A stretch of 64,000 nucleotides of DNA from Cephalotus follicularis (Eukaryota; Streptophyta; Magnoliopsida; Oxalidales; Cephalotaceae): assembly GCA_001972305.1 (NCBI GenBank), contig BDDD01002307.1, forward strand, positions 124,555-188,554, in the 5' to 3' direction. Below are positions 35,951-49,290 of this stretch, in pieces. The first letter of the stretch is position 1. Every line of letters starts with the position of its first letter. Made by a program: the position numbers and the translations under genes. Under the pieces are notes generated by a model. The model did not search any database, was not told the DNA's origin, and was given only the letters and a program-made list of their open reading frames with translations.

Positions 35951-37972
35951 CTTTTTGGCTGTTGCCCAGCTAAAATTGAATTTATAACTTTAATTTTGTT
36001 TTCTGCTAAGCAGCCTATATTGCACCTTTTTAATAATGACATATTATTGATCAGTTTTCGAAAACATCCACTTATAGAACTTCATATTCTTAAATATAAA
36101 TCAAGATTCAATGAAAACATCACATTCACACTCACGCTTAAGCCTTAAACTGGTTCCCTGCTTTCCTACCCTATCCTACAATTTGGAGAATTTACCAAAT
36201 CATAATTCATGAGTCCCTTGAAATATGATCTAGCACTAGAAATCTACCCAAAGCTGTTACCTAGTGCAGCGACAAAGTTCAAATTTCAATATTAAACTAA
36301 TGAAAGCATAACTTTAATTATAATCATATAATTGCAAGCTATGTGTTTAGGGTTCACCGGAGTAATGATTTTTGTCTTAATTTTTAATTTTTAATTTATA
36401 TTTTTAATAATATAATACTTATTAATAAATAATACATAAATAATGATGTATACATAATATAATATATTACGTATATTAATAAATGTAACATCAATACAAA
36501 AATTTAAGACAAATAACATTACTAATATATTAAATATTACGTGTAATTCTTATGTATACTCATGCAATAAACTTATACAATATCACGTAATCATATAAAA
36601 ATAATAAATAAAATTTATTAATAAGATTAATAATTAATTCTTATATAACTATATACTATTAATTAAATACAAGGTATGATTTATTTATTGAATCAACCAA
36701 ATTTTTTTCTTAACATGACGGATTATGCATGGTCTTTTTATCCTCATAAAATTTCAAGGCCAACCCACCCCCACTGGTTGCATTTAATACACTCGTGAGA
36801 AATAGACTAGTAGGTCCGGTCAGTTGAGTTATTGTATGGTTGCTGCAATTTGGGAGCAGTTCAAACCAGTAGGAACATTAAATGATTGAACAACTAAATC
36901 TATTAAATGGGCAAAGGTGCTCATAATATTTAACTACTCCATTATCACAACTTTTATTCATCAACACATTTTTCGTATTAAATATTCACTATTGTGTTAT
37001 TTTATTTATTTATGTATAACCATTGTCAATTTTATATAATTATTTATATAATTATTCATTCAATACAGTATTTATAAATATTCTATTTGTTGACATACAT
37101 AATCTAAAAAATAATATATGTTACAAATAAAACCACAATCCCCATTTAGATGAAATCACTACGTAAATCCTTGTATCTTGGGATATTCATGAAAGAAATA
37201 AAGTTTTGGTTATATTTTATTCATGCTATCCCCAAATCATCCTCCCCACAATCAGTAACGGATTTCGAGAGGTCCACGGGTCTTAACCATTCGATGGATA
37301 ATTTTTTTAAAATTTTTACCTATAATAATTTTTTGAGAAAAAAATTTTAAACGTTTTAATTATTTAAATATTTTGTTTTAACCCTCCCAAACTTTCCGTT
37401 CCCGACCACAACAAACGCTCTTTATTAAACATTAATAAATCCATTCATCAATGATTAAATTTACGATTTTGCCAAAGCAAACTGATTTTTTGTTGGCTGC
37501 AACTTTGGAGACAATAACGTAAACAATAAGATCCAAGAACCATAATAGGCTTTGTTTAACCGTTAAAGCTAGCAAAGTTGAACCATTAACAAGTACGAAA
37601 TCGTTAGGCTTACAAATTCGGAACAAAAAGTAAATATCTAGTTAATAATCGCACATGCATAGATCACAGTATAATACTCCTGCAACCATCGTCAAGCAAA
37701 TGAAAAGATTAAAAAAATTCCAATAAACATAGTTACAAAAGTAAGAAGGTAGAACTTTGATATTTGATATTAATCTTTATGCACAACATGAGTTGCCTGC
37801 CCACATATAGTTCTAAAGAGATCATTATAGTGCCGCATTATGCAACTAACAAGTAACACCCAAATCTAGAAAATTCTTACCTAAACAAATAGTAAAGGCC
37901 ACAGAAAATAACACAACTCATACATTAAAACACCCGAATAAGCAAAACCCATTACCCCACACTAATTTGAAC
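35951..37972. other. Gene-free AT-rich interval downstream of RALF34
   Basis: Very AT-rich from 36300 to 37150. No ORF longer than about 66 codons with any recognisable feature. Contains the RALF34 3' flank. No repeat family recognised. Confidence 0.5.
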
Positions 37973-38353
37973 TCATCTCCTGCAACGACTGATCCTGGAA
38001 CATCCTCTAGTGTAAGGGTACCTAGGAGCCAGGGCCTTGAAACAGTTATGGGTATAATAAGACCTCCCAGATCGAGGTGGGCATGGGATTCTGTTTGCAG
38101 CAAGAGCTCCATAAGAAATGTAGGAGTAGTACAGTCTGTGCCAAAACAAAGATCTGCGTCTAAACTCACCTTCCTGCTCATCCTCTATTATATCTTCATC
38201 TTCCTCATTGTTGTACAATGATGTCATTGACAATGGCCATTCAAGTCCATCGGTCATTAGCTTCAAGCTTGTGCCATCAACCTGGGCTTCAGTTCTTGGA
38301 CCCGAAGTGATAAACATCATAAGGAGGGAGAGTGTGAAGAGCTTGAAAGCCAT
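37973..38353 (-). CDS. RALF34: RALF34-type rapid alkalinization factor precursor
   Basis: 126 aa, single exon. Signal peptide 1 to about 23 (KLFTLSLLMMFIT core); variable acidic propeptide (EEDEDIIEDEQEGE, 50-63); subtilase (S1P-type) site RRSL at 66-69; mature peptide from about 70 with YISY (78-81, receptor-binding motif), C91/C104 and C118/C124 forming the two RALF disulfides, the RSYYTHNC segment and YTRGCS-x-I-x-RC near the end. FWHRLYY before YISYGAL, CPPRSGRSYY and the short C-terminus RCRR point to the RALF34 subgroup. In Arabidopsis that peptide binds THESEUS1-type CrRLK1L receptors at the plasma membrane and acts in lateral root initiation. The ATG at 38353 is chosen because it starts the signal peptide; an in-frame upstream ATG would add 55 residues without features. 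The only clearly intact conventional protein gene here. Confidence 0.95.
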   Translation of the reverse strand: MAFKLFTLSLLMMFITSGPRTEAQVDGTSLKLMTDGLEWPLSMTSLYNNEEDEDIIEDEQEGEFRRRSLFWHRLYYSYISYGALAANRIPCPPRSGRSYYTHNCFKALAPRYPYTRGCSRISRCRR

Positions 38354-38484
38354 GGAGATAGATACAAAGTGGTTTCCTTTTAAGAGATTAATTACTACAG
38401 AGAGGGTTTTGACATTGGCTACTACTATACTAATAAGGCCAAAATGCCAAAAGAGAGTTTTTATGTTAAAGATGTAAAGACTCT

Positions 38485-38492
38485 GTATATAT
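38485..38492 (-). promoter_or_regulatory. TATA-like box of RALF34
   Basis: Minus strand AATATATAC about 135 bp before the ATG, leaving a leader of roughly 100 nt. No other promoter element is argued. Confidence 0.45.
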
Positions 38493-38518
38493 TTTGACTC
38501 TATGAGACATTTGTACAA

Positions 38519-39060
38519 TGAGAGAAAGGGAAAGGGGAGGGTGGGTGACAGAGAGTCACATGGAGTTGCCTGTGAGTGGTGATTGGCTTACAGCTGTGAT
38601 TATCAATGCAGCCGTTGATTGCCTCGATTTTCGATCTACTTTCTTGTCTTCGTATGGGTAAAAAATAAACTCACAACAGTTAAGGTATTCGTAAAAATTA
38701 AATATCTTAAAATTATTATAATTTAAAATCTGTTTAATATTTATGATATTTTTTTCAAACTTGTTCCGTTTTAAAACTAGAATAGCAGATAATTATTCGT
38801 CTCATCCAAATATCAATTTTAATCATATAAGGTAATTGATTAATACTTGAATTCGAACATAAAAAATTAAACCTCAAAATCACTATTTAGAATAACAAAC
38901 TTATTTATAAAACATCTTAATTCTTAACAAACATAAATCATACCATATAAATCATCATTCAATGATAATTTTAACATTATAATATTTTAGATAAATCAAA
39001 TACAACCCAAAATTAATATAAAATAAATATATTTGTACTTTAGATAATTTCTACATGAAG
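38519..39060. other. Gene-free interval between RALF34 and hAT element
   Basis: The first ~100 bp would be the distal RALF34 promoter, containing purine-rich GAGAAAGGGAAAGGGGAGG (38521-38539). The rest is AT-rich with nothing recognisable. Confidence 0.5.
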
Positions 39061-42000
39061 TGTAATGATGAGCACAGGTCCGGGTCGGCTCGGAAACCAC
39101 ACCGACCTGGACCTGTTATGCATTGAACCAGCCTGGCCTGCGGCCATTTTGGCAGGCCAGGGCCGTCTGGGTCTCAATCCGGATCGGTTGGCGATTTGGG
39201 CTCCGCTGTGTCGGGCCCAGACCGGTGCAAGGCATGCACTCCCTTTCATTTAAAAAAAAATAAGTATTTTTTTAAAAAAAAACAAGGCAACGTCTAGTTG
39301 GGGGCAACTAGCCGTTGACTCGCATTATAAAACCTAGCCGTAAAATGCAGGCCATGTTTCTTATTTTATTTTTTTTAAGATTAGGCGTTGGCCCTTTGAA
39401 TGCATTTGCATGCACATTATCCATTGGCTACAATTAAATTTTTTTTTTCTTAATCTTCTCTTATAAATACCTCATTCCATCTCCTCCCAAATCACACTAA
39501 TATTCTTCTACTCCTCTTTCTCAAATCTCTCTGCTCCTTTTTCAATTCTCTTAAGTTAGTTTTGCATTTCATTTACTTATTGTTTTTTAATTATAAGTTT
39601 GCAATAATCTATTTTCTTTTGAATTAGAAAAGATGTCTAACAACAGACGTATTAGTGGGGAATTTTTCACACGAGAAAGAGCGATGATACGAAACCTGAC
39701 TAGCAGGGAGGACTTCACTTATAACTTGTACCTGTCTCAGATTTCGTCCACCATACTGCATCTTGAAGAATTAGACGAGTACTCACATCGTTTGGAATTT
39801 GACGAGGACTTTGATCCGTTTGCAAATGTTGGTACAGTTGCAAATCAGGTCAGTGATCCAGAGGACTATGATGCCACACAAAATCCTGAAGATGATACTG
39901 CTGCGGAGTTCCAACATCCTCCACCGCTGTCGCAACCGCAATCGCATCCCATCCTCGCTCTTGTTCCTAGGTCTGGTAAGCGTCAACGATGGGATTACAT
40001 GGAGATCCCTGAAATAGACGTGTCCAAAGAGTTTTTCGCAAGGTATGCCATTCCAAACACTATGCTATTCAAAAGGGACATGACACCGGTACTTATATGC
40101 GACATTTGGTGCCATGTCTTAAGGAATATGGCATTGAATTAGGCGGCCAAGCATCATCTGCCGTCACTAGTGTCGACTCTAGTAAATTTTAATTTTCAAA
40201 TGATGTGCATAGATAGAAATTAGTTAATTTTTTCATATGCATGGAATTACCATTTAGCGTTGTGGACCTTCCGATGTTTAGGGATCGGATAACCACTGGA
40301 ATAAACCTACTTGCACAAATGATATTTAGGTGCACCTTAATTAGGGAATGTATGGATAAGTATAAGATTGAGAAACAAAAATTGGTTGATGCTTTTACAG
40401 AAATAACCAGTTTTGCACTTACATCAGACATATGGACTAGTAGCGTAGGTAGTTCTAACATTTGCATCATAGCACACTACATTGACAGTAGGTGGCTTGC
40501 ACAAAAAAGAGTTATATCATTCCTACCGTTTGAACACTCATACACCGGTACTGGTATTGTGAGAAACATTGAACTAGTTGCACATGAATATGGCATATAC
40601 CAAAAGATTTTATGCATAAGCTTTGATAATACCAGCTATAATGTAAATGAAATTAAAATTCTAAAAAGTAAACTTAACCCAGTATTGGATGGTGCTTTGT
40701 TTCATATAAAATGTGTCTGTCATATCATAAATCTGATTATAAGTGATGGTTTAGTAGTGTCTAAAGAGGTTACTCAAAAAATTAGAAATTATGTGTTATT
40801 TATTAAACGGTTTGCAACAAGAAAAGAGGAATTCATGAGGATTTGCCACAAGCATGGCCTAAAATATAGGAGGTTGATAGTGAATATTTAACAAGATGGA
40901 ATTCAACTTACAAAATGTGTAAACTTGCTTACACACAAAAACTGTCTCTCGCCGATTTCTGTTTGTTGTATGCATTGAATTATCGTTGTTCCGAGAGAGA
41001 TTGGGACAACTGTTTCTTGGTGGTAAATTTTCTTCCTAAATTTGATAAGTTAACCAATTTATTTTCTGGATAGTATTATGTAACCACTAATCTGGTTATT
41101 TTTAAATTGTATGAGATTGGTCATTGTTTTGAAGAATACAGAGATGACGTCTGATTTGGAGAAATGTGCAAACTAATGGAAAGGAAATTTTTGAAGTACT
41201 TCAGTCATATTCCTTTGCTGTTTGTATTGGCAGCTGTGGTTGATCCAATGATCAACTTTAAGGGTTTGATTCATACTTTAGAGTCAATTAAGTCCACCTT
41301 CACATCTAGTTCTGCTTTTGTTCCGTATGGTAAAGATGCTGTATATTCATATTTGACTAACTTGTTTGAAATTTATGTCAATAAGCATACTACTAGTACA
41401 ATCCAACAGGTCTATGTGTTTTTGCCAGTTAAGGGAAATGGCATGAGCATGACATCCTTTATGATGTATGCATTTCAAAGCTCGGGTTCTGGGCCCTCAA
41501 GTCAAACTAGTGGGTCAAGGCCTTCAAGGCGGTCTAGTTCCAACAAGCTCCAACATTATCTGGCGGAGTTGCATCTCTCGTAGTACATGAGCATTGAAGA
41601 GTTCGACGACCTCGATGTCCTCGACTAATGGAAGGCATTTACGATGCAATATCCAGTCCTATCCATCATGGCCCGAGACCTGCTGACAGCTCCTGTCTCA
41701 ACAGTTGCTTCCGACACTGCCTTTTCTGTCGGTGGAAGAGTTCTTGATGATCGGCGCAACAATTTGTCACCACAATTACTGGAATTATGTGTTCGCCTAA
41801 AATACTAGATTTCTCAAGAAGTTCGGACAATCGCATTTGACGAAGTAGACATTCCAAGTGATGAAGAGTGACCTGCTTTCCTATTATGTCTTAATAAACC
41901 TATATAAACTCCAGGCCCGCACGAGTATAAATTTTGAACGGCTAAATAATTTGAAATTGTAAACTCTTGACTCCACGAGTATAAACTGTGAACGACAAGT

Positions 42001-42306
42001 CAATAAATAAAATTACATTATTCACTTATCAATATAATAGATTTTTTTGCCAGTAATTATTAAATCATATTTAGTTTGATTTAATTGTTTCATTAATCAA
42101 TTTGTAAACCAGATTAACAAAGAATCGTACTGGTTCGCACTGTTTTGAAAAATCGCACCGCATTAACCTTGCACTGATTTTTTTTTACATTGGATTGGCC
42201 CGGCCCGCTTGCACCATTGCAGATCCAGGCCAAACCTTATATAGGGCTGGGCCAAACTGGGCGGGGACCAGGCTAAGTCCGACCTGTTTAAATCTGCGTC
42301 ACTACA
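39061..42306 (+). mobile_element. hAT-type transposon remnant
   Basis: The outer ends are similar when inverted: TGTAATGATGAGCACAGGTC at about 39060 against, from the right end, TGTAGTGACGCAGATTTAAACAGGTC at about 42307, each next to GC-rich subterminal text with CCGGGTCGG/GGCCCGGCC. This fits TIR plus subterminal repeats of Ac-like elements. No convincing 8-bp TSD was found, so the edges are approximate. Confidence 0.68.
39633..41871 (+). pseudogene. hAT (Ac-like) transposase pseudogene
   Basis: Pieces in order: N-terminal acidic region; BED-finger area (39990-40190), where the frame shifts at about 40055 and only the end (TYMRHLVPC) remains, its two Cys lost; central RNase H-like region from ELPFSVVD (about 40240) with ALTSDIWTS and FDNTSYN; a second half from 41164; and the C-terminal hAT dimerisation motif YPVLSIMARDLLTAPVSTVA then FSVGGRVLDDRRNNLSP (41650-41780). 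In-frame stops include 40888, 41581 and 41626, and frameshifts separate the blocks. Typical family length is 600-700 aa, matching the total span. Dead copy, but close to complete in layout. Confidence 0.9.
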
Positions 42307-42440
42307 TTTTTTGATATATATATATATAAAATTCTTTTTTAAAGTTTATTGTATCAGTTTGTGAGTTTAAATGAATGAAGCTATATTCTCTACTGGTAAT
42401 GCCTGTATTATTTGTATATTATGTGTAGAGTTCAAATACC

Positions 42441-43040
42441 CATATGTATATAGCGGGTAGCGGTACCCTATTATGTATTATCGGCTATGTAATCAGGTAG
42501 CGGATACCCTATTATGTATTAGCGGGTATGCAATCGGGAAACGGGTAGCAGGTATCCTATTATATATAATCGGGTTCGGGTAACGGGTACCAAAGAATTC
42601 AATCCCAAACCCGTCCCAAACTTCTACAGTATTTGGAAAAATACCAACCCCATCCAAAACTCTATAGGGTTTTCATAAACGGATCCTATAAGGGTCGGTA
42701 AGGGTCGGGTACCCTAATGGTAAAAAAAATTTCAATCCCTATATATATATATAGAGCGAGTACCATATTATCTATTATTGGGTATGAATCAGGTAGCAAG
42801 TTACCATATTATGTATTAGCGGGTATGTAATCGGGACACGATTAGCAAATACTATATTATGTATAATCGGCTTCGGGTAACAGGTACCCTAGGGTTAAAT
42901 CTCAATCCCGTACCAAACCCTGTAGGACATTTGAGAAAAATTCCAAACTCGTCCAAAACCCTATAGAGTTTTCATAAATGGGTTCTATTGGGGTCTGTAC
43001 GAGTCGAGTACCCTAATTTTAAAAAAAAATTCTATCCCTA
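42441..43040. repeat. Tandem repeat, 2 diverged units of ~300 bp
   Basis: Unit 1 (about 42441-42740) and unit 2 (about 42741-43040) run in parallel: two or three short TATTATGTATTAGCGGGTATG-like subrepeats, TCGG.TTCGGGTAAC.GGTACC, AATC(T/C)CAATCCCGTACCAAA-like, CCAAAAC.CTATAG.GTTTTCATAAA and a final GGGTACCCTAAT plus A-run, then CCCTA. Divergence is roughly 20-25 percent by eye. No ORF. Confidence 0.85.
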
Positions 43041-46000
43041 GTAAAAAATGATCAAATGTGTATTTTTTTATGTGGAAAATTTCATCTCACTGTACTAGTA
43101 CTAATGTACAAGTTAATTATCAAAAAGTTGTAAACTCCAAAATAAAGTATCCCATAAGGAAACAGTTCAAATATGTCTAAAAAACTATTCTTTCATTGGT
43201 GTACTTTTATGAAAAGTCTAAATTACCCCAATTTAGTTGCTCATGCGCGTCATCTTCACAACCATGCACTATTCACAAGCCTTTCTCCATCTTTATTGAT
43301 CGGTCTGAACCAAAATTCTTCTCCATAGTCATCAATTACTCTACGACATCATACTGTATTCTACTTGTGACCTGCAATCTTTCGCAACACTCGTATACAA
43401 ACCAAGCTTCATCAATGGCTTCGTCTAGGTAATGTGTCTCACTCCTACAATTTTAGTTTTCAATCACTTGTTTTTACCTCGCATATGTGTCTTACAATGT
43501 ACGGTAATATACTAAGATGCTATATACTGGGGTTAGGAGATAGCTGGTTGAAATTAAAGGCAATATCGTAGAATCTAAAATGTTTAATTTTTTTTTCTGT
43601 TAACGATCCATATGTTTACACATAACATGTTTTTCTTTTATAGATAAGAGTTAGGAGCTATTGCTTCAATTTCGATGTGCAAGGAGACTGACAATAATTG
43701 ATAATTTTACATCTTATGATATAATATATTACTTACATTTCGTGGTTGATACCTACACAAACACGAATAATGGTGTACTAAAACAATCTACACTGTGAAT
43801 GCTATGAATTTTGTATACAATCACAAATTGTTGTAGAAAAACTATATGCAATAATTTTAAAAAATGCATCGATGTTTTTGTGATGTTCGTGATACGTGCA
43901 TGAACAGTGTATCTCCTGTCATGAAGGAATTGCTCTGCTATTGTTGGTTGAACTGTGGGATTTCTCGGAACTCAGATGATTCCTTCAACCATAGTGGGGG
44001 GGAGAACAGTTACCTTTTTGGTCAATGAGGCGATGACTCGTTCAGAACTCTTGACTTTGCTTTCTACTTCCTACGGTGTTGACATGTCCATGAAGATTGT
44101 CAAGTACACACTGAAGTTCGATCGATCAGATATTGCAGAGATGGTCAACGATATGGCAATGCAAAAATTTATCCGCTTCAATAACGACATTTGTTTCCTA
44201 TATGTCTTCTCCGCGAACAACTTTACCCAACTACAGTTTGATGATACGACCACGACCCTTGTTGATGAAGGAGCTGAAATGTAACTAATTTATAATATTT
44301 GAATACCCATGTGTATTGAATGAATAGCAATCACTGCTTTTAGGAACGCCTAGTCCTCACAGGCCAGTTCATACGTTGCATTTCATACTGCAAACAATCC
44401 TAAATTCTTGTTTGTATGTACCTATATAGGCATGCTGGTACAAACATTTTTTGCCTAGATTCATTGTCTTCCATAGGGGACAAGGTGCCAACTTCAAAGA
44501 GAGATAGCTACTTGCTTGGATCTGTTGGTTCCATAAGCAGTGTTAATCTCTTCAATTGCCTAATAACCGACACTGGACATGTGTTCAATAGTCAAGAAGA
44601 ATTTTGATACAAGCTTTGGAAGTGCAGCGTTGCTAAGCAATTCAACTACAAATTTTAAAGAACAGTACAAGGCACATGAATGTGCGATGCGCTGTTCCTG
44701 GTTGCCCATTTAGGTTTATTGACAACTACATTGAGGGCAATCCCCTTTATGCGGTTGGAACTTTCACAGATGAATATAGACAGACCGTTGAATAGAATGC
44801 TAATTTTAGACCAAATTGTGTTGCCAAATACGTGGGCTCGCTTGATGAAACCATTTTGAGGAAGAAACCATCCACCACTCCCCATGAATTATCAAACTTT
44901 CTGGAGAAATATCAAGTGAATCTGTCATACCTTCAAGCCTGGAGAGCCAAGGAGTTTACATACAACGAGATTAATGGTTGTTTGTAAGATTCCTATGGTA
45001 ATCTTTCATTGCTGTGTGATCGCATTGGAGAGTCTAATCCAGAATTCGTTGATTTTTGTGAAGTTACTGATGGGGGTTTGACATTCAAACAATTATTTAT
45101 TGCATATGGTTGCTTAGTTATTAGTTTCATTGCAGGTGGTAGGCCTATTATTGCTGTTAATGGTTGCAACATCTGGAAATAAATACAGAGGGATGCTACT
45201 GTCGAATGTATGTGTTGATGTGGAAGAAAACTTATACCCGTTAGCATATACTATAGTTGGAGCAAAATGTGATGAAAGCCAGTTATGGTTCTTGCAGAAG
45301 GTGAAGGATAACATTACGAAGACAATCTAGGTAGTCATTGACTTAGATAGGAATACTAGCATTATTTGGGCCGTAGAAGAGGTTTACGATGGAACCCACC
45401 ATGCCCACTGTTATCGGCACATCAAAGAAAATTTCATTTCCTACATGAACAAAACATGCAAAATGAATTCAAATGTGAGGAAAACAACCTTAATATTGTT
45501 GGACAGAGTGACATACACTAGTCTGGATATGGAGTACATAAAAAATCTGGAGGAATTGCAGAGGCATTCCCCCAAGCATGCTGAATGGGTTAAAGCCAAT
45601 CAGCCGGAACACTAGGCCTTGTCATTGTTCCCTTACCAACGTTGGGATTGTCTGACTAGAAACATTGCTGAAAGTTTTAACGATTGGATTAAGCAGGAAA
45701 GATAGATGCAAATGACATAGCTTGTGAACCATCATCGTTACAAGCTAGCAAGGCTCATTATGGAGGAGAAACAAAAGTCGGATAAAAGGTACACGACCAA
45801 TGTTGTAACGCCCCAAAACATCCCCCTTACTATTTTAGCATTTATTGCATCACATGACATGGTTATTATTGATATTATAGAAATGATTGTGCATATAGAT
45901 ATTGATGGACTGGGGTATTTCCAATACCTATTTGGTTTTATTGTATGTTTGTTTACTTTATTTGTAATGCATGGGGGTAGAGTTTGTCACACCCGTCCCA

Positions 46001-47404
46001 ACCGAGACAGATGTGACAATCACGTGGAAAGCCTCCTTTAGGAAATCACCATGTGATATCTTAAAACCTGTTTGAAAATTTCTTAAAACCATCATAAAGT
46101 TGAACTTTTTACAAAAACTTAAAAAAATTTCTAACTCTTAAAATTTTACGAAAATCAGGCATGTAATATCCGTTTATCAGACTATGCCCCCTGTAAAGAA
46201 AACGCAGTTTATAAAAACACACTCCCGAAGGAGGAATCAACAGTTTAAAAGTGGGCTCAGCCCTCAGCAAAATACAATTTAAACTCATAAGCATGCATAG
46301 GTTAGGCTCTGCCTTAACCATTTTATCAAAACATGAAAAGTAAATGTATAGGGCTCGACCCTTTAAAAACAAAACCATAAAAGAAATTTACTTATATGAA
46401 AGCATGAATAAATGTTGATGGTGATATTATGCAAGTGTTGAAACACTGGTAGTATGCCCTGCTCTCATGGTCCATCCCTTACTGAATCTGACTTAGCAAC
46501 TGCTCGCATAATCTGAAAAGAAAGACTGTGAGGGGGTTAGTCCAAATGAGTAAGTGAGTTGGGACAAGTCATTCCCTGTTACATCCATGAAGAATCGGAT
46601 GTGCTGAATGAAAACGATATAGTAAAGATCAAAATATATAAGGCAATAAATAAAGCGAATTAAAGAATATCAACATGACTTAAATAAAAAGAAACTCATA
46701 ACTCAAAAATGAAAGTGTACTCAACAAACCTCAAAACTTAAACTGATACTACACGAGTACAATAGAATCACAATAAGATCAGTATACATGAATATCAAGA
46801 CTCAAAGACATGATCATGAACAATAAATCAAGGTATGTACCCATAAAGAAAATCATAACATCCAAGGATGCTAGTACATCTGTCGTCATATCATATAACC
46901 GTCAAATCCATATATCCGTCAATTCCCATCTGGCCATATCTAATGGCAATATTGAATCTGGCTACAAAAATAATATACATATAGGACAATAAGCTACAGG
47001 ATGTGTACATCATCCATCATACACCAGTGCAGAGTGACTATGGTAAACGGCACGCACCCCACAACCACCAAGGGAATGCGTGTAAGCGACACATACCCCA
47101 ACTCTCACGATGGGTGTACATGTAAGCGTATCAATGTCATCCAGTCACACAGGCTATAGCCACACGGGCAAAATATCATCAGATTAGTAATATGGTCTAT
47201 CAAGTGAGTGACGGAGCAACTCTGCTGCACTCACACTTAGCATACCATTATAGACAATAGTATGCCACAAATCTAGGTATGGAACCCGAAGGCAGTTCCC
47301 ACATAACACCCCATAATAGACCAATGGGCATGCTAAGGAGAGTTGAGCGTCAAACGTACACCTCACCCTAGACCATTATTACATGTCACAGACCACATAG
47401 TACC

Positions 47405-47612
47405 AAAAATAAAAAAAAAAAAAAAAGAAAAAAAAAAAAAAAAAAGAAAAACAAGAAAATAAAATAAACACACAGAATAAAACAAATAAAAATAAATAAA
47501 AAAAAAAAAAAAAGACAAGAGAAATAAAAAAACAAAATAAAAAAAAAAAAAAAAAAAAAAAGAACAAAAAAAAAAAAAAAAATCAAAAACAATAAAAATA
47601 AAAAAAAAAAAT
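47405..47612. repeat. A-rich low-complexity block
   Basis: About 208 bp that is almost entirely A on the plus strand, with isolated G, C and T, in six or so runs of 9-23 A. The poly-Phe ORFs on the minus strand are artefacts. It lies inside LTR I1, not at the end of a LINE or processed copy. Confidence 0.95.
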
Positions 47613-48673
47613 ATAACACTCACTGTATCAATGCTAATAACCCCCCGTACTAGTCCCTCTATGCTCTGAATCAGCTTCAGGATCCGCGTCTCACCTGATG
47701 CTGAAAACTAGTTCCGCTATCGAATTCCCCGTCATGGATTTAAAGCTCCACTATCATTGATCATATCCTTAACTCTGCATGAATACACGTATGAACTACT
47801 TTATGCATTTAGATGTTGTATCGAAGTGAAACTTTTTAGATCATAATTAAAATACCACAATAGTCTGTCATTCAAAAATCGAGTGAAACCGACCAGCTAA
47901 GCATTAGTCTCCTTTGTAAAGTCATTGTTAAATAAGTTTTCCGTAAAAACAAAGTTAACACCCTTTTTACCATTTTTAAAGACCCAATGGAGTTGAAACT
48001 TTGGGAAAGGTGTTAGTTCCTACCCAAGAGTCTACCACTGAAAAATGAAGTGAAATCGATGACCGAAGCTATGAGCTATTTTGAAAAACTAAGGTTTGAA
48101 CTATTTTTCCGTAAAAACTGTAAAAATGAGACTTTTTGGCCAAAATCATATCTGTTTGACACCAAACTTTCAATAATGTGTTTAAACATATCTAGGAGTC
48201 TGCGGTTCAAAAATCAACTCAAACGAATAAGCAGGGATATATGCTCCTTTCTAAAATCACCGTTTCAAAACGATTTTAGCGTAACTTCGCACTTTTCAGT
48301 TCAAACAAAGTCTGTTCTACACGAAACTTTACAGGTAATATATAAACCTATCCTAAGGTCTATCATTAAAATTCCAAGTTAATCGGACCACTCTAGGTCT
48401 GAAAAGTGACTAAAATGCCGTTTCGGCAACATAGCGGCTATACATGCCGATATTAACCAATAACCCAATTCCTTTAATTTCTTGATCCCCATACTTACTA
48501 ACATCTTACTAAATACATCGAACAACTTCAATTGTCCCTAAATCTTACCATGACCAATTTCTCTACACATAAGAAATGGTTAATTTGACTTAAATTCCTT
48601 ACATTCACCCATATCTCTAAGTATCTCACTTACTAATAATATCACTTACACTTTAAAGCCTAATAAATTCAAG

Positions 48674-49290
48674 TCATCTTTACTTCTCAAAGAACCCGAA
48701 AAGTTACACAAGGAAGAATTAACCTTACATTAATTCTTATTCCTTTACTATAAACATAATTACCAATACAATACATCACTAATCCTTACTATCATCCTTT
48801 CCTCTTTCCTTACTAATAAACCTGAAAATTTAAGTCATAGAAATAATAAGCAATTCATACAAACCATTTCAAATAGTTCATATCAGTCCATGTAACCATT
48901 CAAAATGTATAATGCAAAGGAAGTAGTTGTTCACTGTTAAAAAGAATGTTTTAAAATTTATAGCCGCAAGTGCACGGATCATGCAGTAACGGGTCGAACG
49001 CAGGGAAACGTAAACTAGTTATAATTTATCCAACCTGTCATCTTTACTTCTCAAAGAACCCGAAAAGTTACACAAGGAAGAATTCACCTTACATTAATTC
49101 TTATTCCTTTACTATAAACATAATTACCAATACAATACATCACTAATCCTTACTATCACCTTTCCTCTTTCCTTACTAATAAACCTGAAAATTTAAGGCA
49201 TAGAAATAATAAGCAATTCATACAAACCATTTCAAACAGTTCATGTCAGTCCATGTAACCATTCAAAATGTATAATGCAAAGCAAGTAGT
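48674..49290. repeat. Direct repeat pair (~254 bp) around a 110-bp spacer
   Basis: 48674-48927 and 49038-49290 are nearly identical (TCATCTTTACTTCTC... to ...AAGTAGT; few substitutions and a small deletion). The spacer 48928-49037 contains TATAGCCGCAAGTGCACGGA and GTAACGGGTCGAACGCAGGG, wording met in other plant LTR elements. The repeat units lack TG/CA ends and the spacer lacks a clear PBS, so this is not called a TRIM. Confidence 0.92.

Noticed and set aside
39633..40142. Independent 169-aa gene
   Set aside because: It continues, across a frameshift, into the BED finger remnant and hAT core, so it is the N-terminus of the hAT pseudogene.
47363..47623. Overlapping poly-Phe ORFs on the minus strand
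   Set aside because: They translate an A-rich low-complexity block and occur in several frames.
48674..49290. TRIM element with 254-bp terminal repeats
   Set aside because: Repeats lack TG/CA ends and the spacer has no tRNA primer-binding site or polypurine tract.
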